Below are positions 26,208 to 36,983 of a stretch of 64,000 bases of DNA, piece by piece (the first letter of the stretch is position 1; every line of letters starts with the position of its first letter). Both the position numbers and the translations under genes were made by a program. The notes beneath the pieces were generated by a model. The model ran no database searches and was not told the DNA's origin. It saw only the letters and a program-made list of their open reading frames with translations. Source of the stretch: Azadirachta indica (lineage: Eukaryota; Streptophyta; Magnoliopsida; Sapindales; Meliaceae). The stretch covers positions 6,343,157-6,407,156 of the forward strand of contig CM040449.1 in the NCBI GenBank assembly GCA_022749755.1. The letters run 5' to 3'.

Positions 26208-28683
26208 GGAGAATTTTCACATACCTCCCCTGAGGTTTATCAAAACAACAGATAGATAGAAAGAATTGCTTAATTCACAGGTAGTACCCCCTCTGACTTA
26301 ACAGAAAATACCTTTTCCGTTAACTGCAAGGGCAACAATGACATTTCTCCAGAGACAAAAATGATGCCAGTCTGCAATCCAATTTTTCTTCCTTCTCCAT
26401 TTTCAGTTCTCTCTTACTGAAAAACGTACTGATAGCTGGAATGAACAAGCTGAGCTCCATTTTTTTCAGCCCGAAAGACGAAATCGATGCTCTTGATTGG
26501 ATGACTTAGAGCAATTGAGGCAGTGTAACGGGTATTTGGAGGGAGATTTTCGCACCATCATAGCTCGTAGTGTGAACTTACTGATGTGGTTACAGCGATG
26601 GTAGCATATATATGATGTGGAGGGCAATTTTCAAGCCAATGCAACTGATAATAGCTGGGTTTTTCTCTAAAACACAACTAATAAGACAACGAAGCTTGCG
26701 AGGGAGGATCTGGGTTTGTCGAAGAAGAAAGAAAGCTGTATTCGACGATAGCCAGGTATGATTCGACCCTTTATGTTGTTTTGAATTTCAAATCAACCTT
26801 GAGTGTTTGTGATTTATTGCTAATAGACCTTATTGTTTGCTAATTTCAACTTCTTGGCCTCAATCGAAAAAAACCCTAGTTTTATTTTTTGGGGGTGTTG
26901 TAGTATGATTTTTGGGTAGGCATATTCACTAGAAGCTAAATGAGTGAATATTGAAGTTGAAATTTGTGGAAATACTACTGTCAAGGGTAAGGAGGCATTT
27001 GAACAGGATGAAATTCGATAGGATTTCCAAAGAGAATAAAAGAGTGCTGGGAAGGGTCAAATTTCTGAACGATTCACAGCTATGGCTGTTTAAGTGATTT
27101 TGGAATGCTGGATCAGAAACTGTAATAGTATCATCATGAGAGATACTTGTAATCTTATATCATGGACCATCCTTTTCTAGTTGAATCTTCTAAATTGGCT
27201 TGTAGCAATCATCTAACATGCAGAATCCGCAGCTGGAATGTGTTCGATTGCAGAAGGGGAAGCCGATATCTCATAAATTTTCCCAAGAAAAAGATCCACA
27301 ATTTGGATTGTGTGTCCTTTCTCCCCAAGCTAAGGAAAGAAGAAAAAGATGAGAGGTGAAGAATAACCAAATATAAGCGAAATGAGCCATCACATAATAG
27401 TTTGCATCACTTCTTGTGTATTGCCATTCTATTTATTTGTTCTTTTTATCAAGATCTTCGTTCGTCCTTTAAACACGATAACCGAAATGAAAATTAGGTT
27501 GGCAAGATTGTAGCATCTAACTGGAAGAAATTCAATTTTGAAATTTATATTTGGCACATATAAAACTTTTCTGATTGGTCAACCAATGCCTAAGGAAACA
27601 ATTTTCAAGCACTGCTGCTGGCTGCTAGTTACTTTTCCATTGATTATCTTCAATGAAATTAGCTAATTGTTGCCATGGAATTAAGTTTCAGCTCCTGCTC
27701 ATTCTCTATTATTTGCAGCTGTCCTGTATAAGCTTTTAATGTGTTTTTCTTGCATTGTTAGTTGCTGGTTTAGCTACTGCAAGCTTGTTCTTTATTGTTG
27801 TTTGCTTGATGCTGATGGATTAATTCATGGTGGCTTGCTGTATCTATGTTTATATGTTGTTACCTTACTGACTTGTTGCAGTTAGTGCTGATACTGACAT
27901 TGCTACCTGTTTGATGTCTTGCTTTTGGCTACTGTTTATTTGTTATTGGCATACTGTTTCTTATTTGCCTATGGGTTATTCTTTAAGGAAAACAGAGCTT
28001 GCTTCTGTTGTTGCTGCTTTTTTAGTTTTAATTGTTGGTGCTGCTGCTATAGCTATGGTTGGGAGGGTTTCATTTGTTTTTGGGCTTAGTTTTCTGCTTG
28101 CTGCTATTTTTTCTGTTTTACAAAGAAACAGCAGCTTATTTGGTTGTTAAATTTGCAGCTTACTGCTATTTTTGCTTACGTACTCTGCATTTTCTGCTGG
28201 TTTTGCTACTGTTTGTACCTACTGCTGCGAAGGCTTCATTGGCTGTTATTTTTTGGGTTAAGTTGCTGCTGTTTTTTCTGTTCTAACAGCGTAATAACTA
28301 CAACTTTTTTGCTGCTGGGAGGTTGTTATTTTGCAGCAAAAATTTATGCAACTTTATGCCATTTTTAAATGCATTTCTACCATTTCTAGACCTAAATTGT
28401 TTCTTGCATTCAAAACCTACGAATTGCTCTTATATTCCCCTTTTTTCTTCATTCTAATGATAAATTATTTTGATTAAAAAAATTGTCTTGTGACTGTGAT
28501 ATATCAGTTGAAGCTTTCTGTTGGATATGATTGAGGACAAAATGGGTTTTTCACCTACAAAGTAGAAAGAGTAGATGGAAAAGGTGTTTCTGTAAGTCAA
28601 AAGGGTGTCATATGTGAATTAAGTCATTTTTCTATCTACCTGTGGTTTTGATAAACCTCAGGGGAGGTATGTGAAAATTCCCC
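26208..28683. mobile_element. Non-autonomous Mutator-like (MULE) element, about 2.48 kb
   Basis: The terminal inverted repeats are about 107-111 bp and imperfect: left 26,208-26,318, right 28,577-28,683, each reading GG(A/G)GAATTTTCACATACC from its end. They are flanked by an exact 10-bp duplication TTATTTTATT at 26,198-26,207 and 28,684-28,693. Long inverted repeats with a 9-11-bp target duplication are typical of Mutator-like elements. No transposase is recognisable inside. The interior from about 27,690 to 28,340 is strongly T+G-rich on the plus strand, which yields spurious hydrophobic open frames. It lies between the two NLR copies. Confidence 0.82.
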
Positions 28684-29100
28684 TTATTTTATTTTGCTTG
28701 AGAAAATGAGGATCATTTGGCAGTGATATTAATTACATTAGTTTCAAAGTTTAAAAATGCACTTTCTGTTGTAAGCATTGTATTATAAAAATGATACTTG
28801 TAAACCCATCAAATAGAAATATTTTAAGACTTAAAACTGAATTTAAATAATTTTACTTACTAGTTTTATCAACAGAAAGAATAAAAAAATGATAAATCAT
28901 TCTTAATGTTGCTTTAAATATAGAAATTTTAATTTAATTGAATATGATAAAAATAAAGAGTATCACAAAATCAAATAAATGAAATCGTTATTTAATTTTT
29001 GAAGAAAAAGTTATAGGAGGAAAGGAAGGAAAACATTAAAAATTGATTTATGCTTTTTACGTTATGGCTAAAATGTAGGATATATGTTTTAATTATTTAT

Positions 29101-30038
29101 GGGGTTTTTGCACATACCTACCCTGAGGTTTATGAAAATCTCAATTTATAGAAGCATTTGAGAAAAAGAGTCACAAACCTCCTCTATGGCGTTTGTCTTC
29201 TGTTACAAAAAATCGAAACTTAAAAGAGTGATGAAATATTACAAAAAATATAAAGGGGTAATAAAACATTAACTGAAAAAGTAGGAGAGTAATGAACATT
29301 CACCCTACATTAACAAAAATACTTATAAATCATTACAAAACAATAAGCACCTTATCAAGTTTTGAACCCAAGACCCTTAGAGAGGGAAGCCAATACTCTA
29401 AACCACCACATTAAACACATTATTTTATATGTTCAATTGATAATAAATAATTATTAAAATTCTATATAATAACTTTAAATTAAAATCACTATCTAATAAT
29501 AATAAAATTATTCTGAAATTATTGTTAGCACTAATAATTTTAAAAAATTATTCTTGAATAATTGTTAAGTAAAATAAATTATTTTATTTAAAGAAACAAA
29601 TATAAATAACAATAATAGTTTTTAAATTTTACATTTTAATGATAATAATAATTTTAATTTCAAGTTATTATATAGAATTTTAATGATTATAAAATTACTT
29701 TTGTATTATAAATTTTTTATGATAACAAAATAATTTTAATTATTAAAGAAATTATTACATATCTATTGTCAAATGCATTATTTATAAAAAATTGAAAAAT
29801 TTGTCACACCAATGTGCGCGGTGAGGTTGTTAGATTATTAGTTTTCCTTCCTGAAGGTGCCCAGTTCGAATTTGAGCAACGTTGAATATTATTTTACAAT
29901 GGCTTGGGGGTATTTTGGTAAATTTACTCTTTATTAACAGAAGACAAACGCTGTAGGAGAGGTTTGTGACCCTTTTCCCAAATATTGCCGCAAATTAAAA
30001 TTTCTATAAACCTCAGGAGAGGTATGTGAAAAAATCCC
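29101..30038. mobile_element. Fold-back DNA transposon, 938 bp, same terminal family as the MULE-like element
   Basis: The ends are 29,101 (GGGGTTTTTGCACATACC) and 30,038 (reverse complement GGGATTTTTTCACATACC), with an exact 9-bp duplication ATTATTTAT at 29,092-29,100 and 30,039-30,047. The inverted similarity is not confined to the ends. Outer arms of about 105 bp match, a tRNA-like block at 29,335-29,420 matches the inverted block at 29,815-29,890, and an inner block starting AAAATTCTATATAATAAC at 29,457 matches its inverse ending at 29,682. Every pair centres on 29,569.5, so nearly the whole element can form one hairpin. It has no coding capacity. It lies in the 3' flank of the intact NLR. 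Confidence 0.85.
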
Positions 30039-30047
30039 ATTATTTAT

Positions 30048-31163
30048 TTTATGAATACAGTGCTTAAAAAATCATCAACAGAAAACATTTCACCTGTTCT
30101 TTTTTCAAATGAGAATGAAAACTGATTTTTCAAAATTTATCGCTACCAGTTTACGTGACTTCTTTTTAATTTCATTTTGATTTGTAATTAAACTGTAAAA
30201 CAGTGTTATTGCATGCTTACGATAATATTATGTAAAATTATCGCTGTTTAAGTTATAAAGTATAAGAGTTGTTTTTCGTTTTTAATGTGAAAATGTCCTT
30301 AACAATGCAAAAAATTTTAGTCTGAAATAAACAAAAAAAAAATGTAATACAGTTTATTTTTATTTGTGCAATAATTTTAAATAAGAAATAAAAAATATAA
30401 AAGAAAAACTAAAAGAATTATATAAATTTGTTAATTAAGGTCTCGAGTTGATGTTTATGTATGAAATAATTTAGTTTAATTTGTTTCTTTCTAGTTATTG
30501 AAAGAAATACTAAAAATTTAAGGTTTGATGAAAAATATCTTTTGAAAAAAAACTGTCCTCATTAATATTATATATATATGTATACATATATATTTATAAC
30601 TTTAAAATTAACTACTCATAATAATGATAAATAAGAGAATTAAATTTTTTTGTAGGATGATTTTATTAACCGTGTTGTTCTATCTAAAATTTTCTCTTTA
30701 AAATGATCATGAATAAAAGAATAAAAGTTAAAAATTTTTAAAATATGGTTGAAAAACACTTACAACATTCAGGAGTCTGCATACCCATATTCTAAAACGG
30801 CAAGCTATCTAAAAATTTACAGAGGCAAAGACTGTACAATAGAAAAGACACAGAGCCTACTAATCAGTTAAAAAATCCAGAATTTGGCTAGAAGTAAACT
30901 AAACTCAATTTGTTTTTAAAAGTTTCTATAGACGAAGGTGAAATCAAGTAGAAACATTCGCTCTTCTTGTTCTTCTTTGCCACTTTCAACCTACTAAACC
31001 AGACTCACCTTCCATATGAGATGCAGAAATATTATTTCTGTTAAGGAAATGCGACAATCCAAAATTCACACAGCTTATTCAACAGCAATGATATGTGAAA
31101 TTCCGGTTTGAAACACTAAGGGGAATGACCTATGTACTAAGAATACAAAACTATAATTTAGTT
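30048..31163. other. 3' flank of the intact NLR gene
   Basis: AT-rich DNA without a recognised gene. Segments around 30,200-30,270 and 30,780-31,140 resemble 21,000-21,080 and 21,560-21,960 behind the broken NLR, so the duplicated unit extends past the stop codon. Confidence 0.55.
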
Positions 31164-34100
31164 TCAATGAGATGAGCTGCTTGCAGAGTTGTGTTGTCTG
31201 GGTTCAGTTGAACCAATATAAGTATGTGGAATGCGTGCTACTTTTGGCCAATCCTTACCTACATATTTCTTGCAGCAATTTTCAAGCCTCGGACATTCCC
31301 TGATAGACAGATGCTGGAGGCCAGTGAGATGCTCCAGGCTTTCTGGCAGAGAAATTATGTTCTGACAATCTGATATGGCTAAAGTTGTCAGAGAAGAAAG
31401 GTTCCCAATCCATTCAGGCAAATCACTGAAAGCAGGACAACTATGAATTTCCAAGCTCCGCAGTGTTGTCACCTGTTGTAGCTCCTCAGGAAGAGATGAC
31501 AGCTTTGGACAACTCAAAATGTATAAACTCTTTAGCATAGCGAGGTTTCTAAATTTAGCAGGTAAAGAATCCAACCTTGGGCAATACATGATTGTTAAAT
31601 GCTCAAGAGCTGTGAGATGTTCCAGCCCTCTTGGTATTGATGTTAAGTTATCACAGTTCTCAATTGACAGTGATTGAAGTGAACTCAAACCTTGAAGGCC
31701 TTCTGGCAAAATAGTAAGGCTGTGGCATTCACTGACCTCCAAAGACTCCAGCGAGGAGAGATTTTGAATTTCTTGTGGCAGAAAGATGAGCTTTTCACAC
31801 CAACGAATTGTTAATGATTTAAGAGTGATTAGGCTTCCTAATTTTGAGGATATGGAGCAAAGATTGGGACAGGAGCTAATTGTTAGAGACATGAGACAAG
31901 GATTATTTTCAAGCAAGCTCCCCAAAATAACCAATTGTCCTGTAAAAACGCCAATTACTAGATTTAAGAGTGTGGAAAGATTTGCAGCTGACCTCAGTAT
32001 CATTTCATTGCAGTTCTGCAACTCTAGATGCTGAAGAGATGGAAAGCATGGGATGCTTTTCAACCTTGGACAGTTGTTGATGATCAATTTGACAAGGGAA
32101 GGAAATTCTTCTTTCATGTTCATGCTCCACCAAAATTCCAAATTGGGGAAATCTATCAAGGATAGCTCTTGTAATGATGGGAACAGCCTTCCTGAGCCTC
32201 TACCATAGAATCCACTTCCAATGTTCTTCACAGATGGCATTCCATGCATATAAATCACCTTTAGAAAAGGCAGATGGCCCAATCCAGGAAGATGCTCACA
32301 ATTTTTGCAACGTATCAATGCTATATTAGTTAGATTTGGGAGTTCAGGAGCACCAATCCATCTGGGAAAGTGTTTACCTGGATACCCTTCAACAGACAGC
32401 CTTTTCAGATTTCGGTGAGGTTGCAGGCAATCAAGCACTTCTTCTGCCAGTCCACTTTTGTCTTCATTTTTCATCATCAAATCATAATGATTATTTCCCC
32501 ATGATAAACCTAATGAACGAAGCTTTGACTTCATTCTTAGCATTGCTGATGCCGCATCACATCCAGGTTCTACATTTTCCATTTTTGTAATGTTTAATTC
32601 ACCCACCAGTGGCAGCCTGTGCAGCTGTCTGAGGCCTTGCGTGGGTCCAGAACCTACAATGAATATTGGCAATGTTTGAAGCTGAAATAATCTTCCAATA
32701 TTATCTGGAATCTGCGACAATCTATAACAACCGGATATCATCAAATGCCTCAGTTGGAATATGGATGCTAATCTCCTTGGTAGTTCAATTAGATCAAAGC
32801 ATTCTGAGAGGTTCAGCACCTGCAGATAACCAAGGTCGCAAATACTTTCAGGCAATCTTTCAATAAGGGTGTTTGAAATGTTGAGATACCTCAGAGATAT
32901 CAAGCAGGAAATTGAGTTGTGAAGCCTTTTGATGCCACTACCACTCAAATTTAAGGAGCGCAACCATCTGAAACTTGAAAACAAGTTGGGAGGGGCCTCT
33001 CCCAGGTCCCCTTTTGAATTAAGCAGATTAAGGGTCCGCAACTTTTTTGCTTCATACAATGATTCTGGAATAGTGCATAACTCAGAATCATACACTACAG
33101 ACGAGTGACGAGTTTGGACTAGGTGTGCTCCTACATGGCCATGTTCCAGTATGACAAATTCATCTCCAACAACAGATTGTGCAAGATCGTGGATGAGATC
33201 ATGCATCTTGCATTCTATCACATTGCCATCGCTGTCTTTATTCACATCCTGGAAGAACAACATCCATCTCAAACCATTGAAGTAATCATTGCCTACATCC
33301 TCAAGTGATTTTCTTTCATAATTGGACTGTATCAACCCTTCTGCAATCCAAAGATGGATTAAATCATCCTTCTTGATCACCCAATTTTTAGGAAATACTG
33401 AGCAGTATGCAAAACAACATTTCAGATTTGATGGCAAATGACTGTAACTCAACCTCAAAGCTGGTAGTATTCTATTTTCACCTTCACATTCATTCCAAAG
33501 ATCACTTTCTTGTACATGTAACCATTCGCCTTCCTCTCTTTTGAAACGCATGAGACTTCCTAGTGCTTTTGCTGCCAAAGGTATGCCTCCACACTTCTTT
33601 ACAATTTCTTTTCCAATTGGCAGGAAATTTAGTTCGTCTTCCCCAGGAGCAAAAGCCCTTTGCTTGAACAATTCCCAACAATCATCATGAGATAAACCCC
33701 TCAAATAATAAGGGGAAATTGTTCCCACAATTACTGCAACCTTTGCACTGCGGGTAGTGACTATGACTTTGCTTCCTTCAGCTCCATCAGTCAGTGAGAT
33801 CCTTAGTTTATCCCATTCATTGTCATCTTCGTTCCACACATCATCTAATACAAGCAAGTATCTTTTCCCACGCAGTAAGTGTCGAAGTTGAGATTGAAGA
33901 ATATCCATGCCTAAGAAATCACACTTATGGAAAGTCACAGATTCTATAATTAATTTCATGATCTTTCTCACATTGAAATCCTCATTAACACAGACCCATA
34001 TCTTCAGTTCAAAACTCTCTGTCACCCTCTCATCATTGTAAGCAAGTTGAGCAAGAGTGGTTTTACCTATGCCTCCTAAACCAACGATGGGAATAACAGA

Positions 34101-34673
34101 TATCTTTCGATTGAACCCACTTTCTTGGATGGATGATAATAGCTCTATTATCACTTCTTTATCTTCCTCTCTTCCAACAACTTCTGATTCAATTACAAAA
34201 GAGCCAGTCTGTCTTCTTCCTTCAACATCACTACGTGTTTGAACAACCCCCTCCTTCAAGCCGAAGTCAAGCCTTTCAACCGCCAAAACATCTAGTCTCT
34301 TTCTAATTTCTTTTAGTTTAGGGAACAATTCGAGATAAACTGCAAATGGTTTCAAAGAAGGAAGGAAATCGCTCAGTACGTTTGTCATGAACCGATGTCT
34401 CCTAGCAACAATAGCATCCAAGCAGAACTCATCAAGTAAATTGTCCACATCATAAGCTACTTCTTTAAGCTCTGCCAACCACATTTTCAAAGCTTTCTCC
34501 TTTACTTGTCGGTCTTCTGCATCTTCAACAACAGCCCGAATCGTGTTTAGTGTATGCCGAAGTCTGTCGATCTCCTCATCAAAGCCACATTTAAGTGCAA
34601 TATCTTTCAAAAGCCCAGAAGCTACTTTGTCAAAAATTACTTGCAATAGTGGGCATAAAACAATCTCTGCCAT
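31164..34673 (-). CDS. CC-NBS-LRR disease-resistance protein (RGA-type), intact, single exon
   Basis: This encodes a 1,169-aa intracellular immune receptor without an intron. An Rx-type coiled-coil domain covers about residues 1-135, with AYDVDNLLDEF at 73-83 near the usual EDVID position. The NB-ARC domain carries a P-loop (GLGGIGKTTLAQ, 198-209), kinase-2 (RYLLVLDDVW, 271-280), RNBS-B (SKVIVTTRSAK, 301-311), GLPL type (CGGIPLAAKA, 361-370), RNBS-D (CCFAYCSVFPK, 419-429) and MHD (490-492). About 20 leucine-rich repeats follow from roughly residue 560 to 1,140. All nucleotide-binding motifs look intact, so it is predicted to be functional. The start MAEIVLCPL is typical for the family. It is the only intact member here; its tandem partner at 21,984-25,333 is broken. 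The recognised pathogen cannot be inferred. Its start codon faces that of UFC1, 833 bp away. Confidence 0.95.
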   Translation of the reverse strand: MAEIVLCPLLQVIFDKVASGLLKDIALKCGFDEEIDRLRHTLNTIRAVVEDAEDRQVKEKALKMWLAELKEVAYDVDNLLDEFCLDAIVARRHRFMTNVLSDFLPSLKPFAVYLELFPKLKEIRKRLDVLAVERLDFGLKEGVVQTRSDVEGRRQTGSFVIESEVVGREEDKEVIIELLSSIQESGFNRKISVIPIVGLGGIGKTTLAQLAYNDERVTESFELKIWVCVNEDFNVRKIMKLIIESVTFHKCDFLGMDILQSQLRHLLRGKRYLLVLDDVWNEDDNEWDKLRISLTDGAEGSKVIVTTRSAKVAVIVGTISPYYLRGLSHDDCWELFKQRAFAPGEDELNFLPIGKEIVKKCGGIPLAAKALGSLMRFKREEGEWLHVQESDLWNECEGENRILPALRLSYSHLPSNLKCCFAYCSVFPKNWVIKKDDLIHLWIAEGLIQSNYERKSLEDVGNDYFNGLRWMLFFQDVNKDSDGNVIECKMHDLIHDLAQSVVGDEFVILEHGHVGAHLVQTRHSSVVYDSELCTIPESLYEAKKLRTLNLLNSKGDLGEAPPNLFSSFRWLRSLNLSGSGIKRLHNSISCLISLRYLNISNTLIERLPESICDLGYLQVLNLSECFDLIELPRRLASIFQLRHLMISGCYRLSQIPDNIGRLFQLQTLPIFIVGSGPTQGLRQLHRLPLVGELNITKMENVEPGCDAASAMLRMKSKLRSLGLSWGNNHYDLMMKNEDKSGLAEEVLDCLQPHRNLKRLSVEGYPGKHFPRWIGAPELPNLTNIALIRCKNCEHLPGLGHLPFLKVIYMHGMPSVKNIGSGFYGRGSGRLFPSLQELSLIDFPNLEFWWSMNMKEEFPSLVKLIINNCPRLKSIPCFPSLQHLELQNCNEMILRSAANLSTLLNLVIGVFTGQLVILGSLLENNPCLMSLTISSCPNLCSISSKLGSLITLKSLTIRWCEKLIFLPQEIQNLSSLESLEVSECHSLTILPEGLQGLSSLQSLSIENCDNLTSIPRGLEHLTALEHLTIMYCPRLDSLPAKFRNLAMLKSLYILSCPKLSSLPEELQQVTTLRSLEIHSCPAFSDLPEWIGNLSSLTTLAISDCQNIISLPESLEHLTGLQHLSIRECPRLENCCKKYVGKDWPKVARIPHTYIGSTEPRQHNSASSSSH

Positions 34674-35506
34674 TTACAGAACTTACAGAAATCTTGATTC
34701 TTCTAGACAGGATGATAATCGAACCTGTTTACATTAACTTCGAAAATATAAGGCTGATACGTGCTCTTTTGTCACGCTCACAGCTGCCTGAGTGGTTGAG
34801 TGGGCTTGAGGTCAACGCATTATTGCCACGCGTCTAGCAATAAACAAGAAACAGCTATCTTGACTTGCGGGGCTCTTGAAAGTTGAAAGTTGAAAAGCAT
34901 GGCAACTTTCCCACTTTTAAACATGACGGCAGAGAATGAAAATATGACCAAATCGTCTGTCTTTGAGATACTGCAGTAACTCCGATCAAAATGGGCTTCC
35001 GCTAATCCCTGTCCTGTTCACCGTAAGAGACTAATCACTCCAATCTAATCTCACAGCATTAAGCTATAAGCTAACCCATAACAACGACCGTATCCCGGAG
35101 TAAAATTAGAATCCGAACCTTTTAAAGGAGGAACAGATTGCATACTGTGAAGGTTTGAATGACAAATTTGTTTGTCGAGTACAGTTGAAATTACAATATT
35201 CTCTCTCTTTATCTTTGGATGAAACGAAAATCAAATCGAAAGTCTGAATGAACAAATCCAGTAACGAAACGACAGCGTTTAATAATTATGGCAATCAGAC
35301 AGGGACAGTCTCGTCATTGCGAAAATAAGAACCCCATATTTCCAACTATACCCCCACTCAGCGCGACAGCCTGCGTGTAACAGCAAACTTTTGCCGGGGA
35401 AAAGGGAAAAGAAATCTGAACGATTTTACGGAAAAAACGCGCCGAGGAATAGAATCCTATTAATCAAAAATCAAAAATCGGCAAATCTAGGGTTAGGGTG
35501 AGCAAA
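34674..35506. promoter_or_regulatory. Shared divergent promoter region of the NLR gene and UFC1
   Basis: The two start codons point away from each other with 833 bp between them. The interval must contain both 5' leaders and both core promoters. No core promoter element is assigned. The limits are set by the start codons, not by transcript data. Confidence 0.45.
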
Positions 35507-36983
35507 ATGGAGGGATGGGATCCGAACACCAAGTCAACGCTGACCCAGATCCCGCTTTTGTCGACGAAAGCCGGTCCCAGAGACGGTGCGGCCTGGACGC
35601 AGCGGCTTAAAGAGGAGTACAAGGCTTTGATCGCCTATACACAGATGAACAAGTTCAATGACAACGATTGGTTCCGCATCTCGGCAGCCCATCCCGAGGG
35701 GACACGTTGGACGGGCAAGTGCTGGTACGTCCACAACCTCTTAAAGTACGAGTTCGATCTTCAGTTTGATATTCCGGTTACCTACCCCGCCACGGCTCCC
35801 GAGCTCGAGCTTCCGCAACTCGACGGGAAGACCCAGAAGGTTTAATAGTTCGATTTTTTCGCATTTGTCCCTGAATTTTTTTAATTTTTTGTTTTTATTA
35901 TTTGATTGATGCTGATTGTTTTTTGCGATGTTTGTAGATGTACAGAGGAGGGAAGATTTGCTTGACCGTACATTTCAAGCCTCTTTGGGCCAAAAACTGG
36001 TACTTTTATTTATTTATTTATTTTGGTGCAATTTTTGTTGTTGATTGAGTTTATGCCTTGAATTCTGTGCTTATGTGATGCTTTTCGGTGCTGAGAAATG
36101 TAATAGATGAGAATGAAATCAAAATTGACAATTTCGGGCGTTATTGTTATGGGCTTCAATAAATATTTATTCAATTATTATAGAAAACATCTCAATTGCG
36201 AAATTTTTTTTTTTTTGGTTGTTTTCTCTATGAAGAATATCTTATGTTTCAATTGTAGCATCTTATGTCTTCTGAGATTGAAGGAATAGAAAAAAATGGA
36301 TGTGTAACTTTAGTTTGCTAAGTGTACCAAAAAAGAAATAGGAAAATGAATGGAGTTATATGTGCTACTGGGAGATGTTTGCATGAAAGGAGTACTGTTT
36401 GCTACTGGGAGATGTTTGCCAGAAAGGAGTTGTGTGTGCTGGTGGCAGATGTTTGCAAGAAACGAATTTTGTGTGCAGTTGGAAGATGTTTGTATGAAAT
36501 GTAGTTGTGTGTAATCCCTAATTGAAAAGGAGTAATACATGTACTTTCATGTCACATTACTTTGTTTGTCAGAATTTGTATGAATAGTTTGAATGTTTAG
36601 TATTATCGATTGGAAAAGGGAGTCAACCAACTCTGGACCTGTAAGAATTTATATCACTGGTAATTATTCTCTTTTCCTGCATCACTGTTTTCAATTACCA
36701 AACACTTTTCTTTGGGCACTAGCATGATGAGTTTCACTTGTTTGCATCATTGATTTGATTCCATTTTACCTCCTTTTTTTAAGTTTTCTTTGCTAGTGTA
36801 ATTACTAACTTAATTGATGCCTTTTTCCCCCTTTCTGGGTTTTGTTTTGCCAGTCCTAGATTTGGTATAGCACATGCACTTTGTTTGGGTCTTGCTCCAT
36901 GGCTTGCAGCAGAGGTTCCCATTCTTGTTGATTCTGGCATGATTAAGCACAAAGATGATGCAAGCTCATCTAATGAGTCTTAA
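35507..36983 (+). CDS. UFC1: UFM1-conjugating enzyme 1 (E2 of ufmylation)
   Basis: UFC1 accepts the ubiquitin-like protein UFM1 from the E1 UBA5 on a cysteine and passes it on with the E3 UFL1; in plants this serves ER and ribosome quality control. Three exons: 35507-35839, 35938-35999, 36854-36983 (333, 62 and 130 nt, phases consistent), giving 174 aa, the usual family length. The start is the ATG in GCAAAATGGAGG; the in-frame GTG nine bases upstream is not needed. The E2 fold signatures [16 protein letters not shown] and [14 protein letters not shown] are present, and the catalytic cysteine is Cys119 in [10 protein letters not shown], which aligns with the active-site Cys of human UFC1. The C-terminus carries [17 protein letters not shown]. 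There are no lesions. The first splice falls exactly before MYRGGKIC. Intron 2 contains a 37-bp tandem repeat. Confidence 0.96.
36361..36508 (+). repeat. Minisatellite, about four 37-bp units, in UFC1 intron 2
   Basis: Four imperfect copies start near 36,361, 36,398, 36,435 and 36,472. Each has the pattern TG(T)GC, then GG(G/C/A)AGATGTTTG, then a GAAA-containing tail. The period is constant at 37 bp, with substitutions between copies. Confidence 0.8.

Noticed and set aside
27911..28368. Three overlapping hydrophobic open frames that look like membrane proteins
   Set aside because: They overlap in different frames in a T+G-skewed stretch of a transposon interior, which produces Leu, Phe and Val by composition alone; no start context or similarity.
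34782..34850. tRNA-like start (GCTGCCTGAGTGGTTGAG) resembling tRNA-Leu/Ser
   Set aside because: No box B and no acceptor stem pairing at the expected distance.
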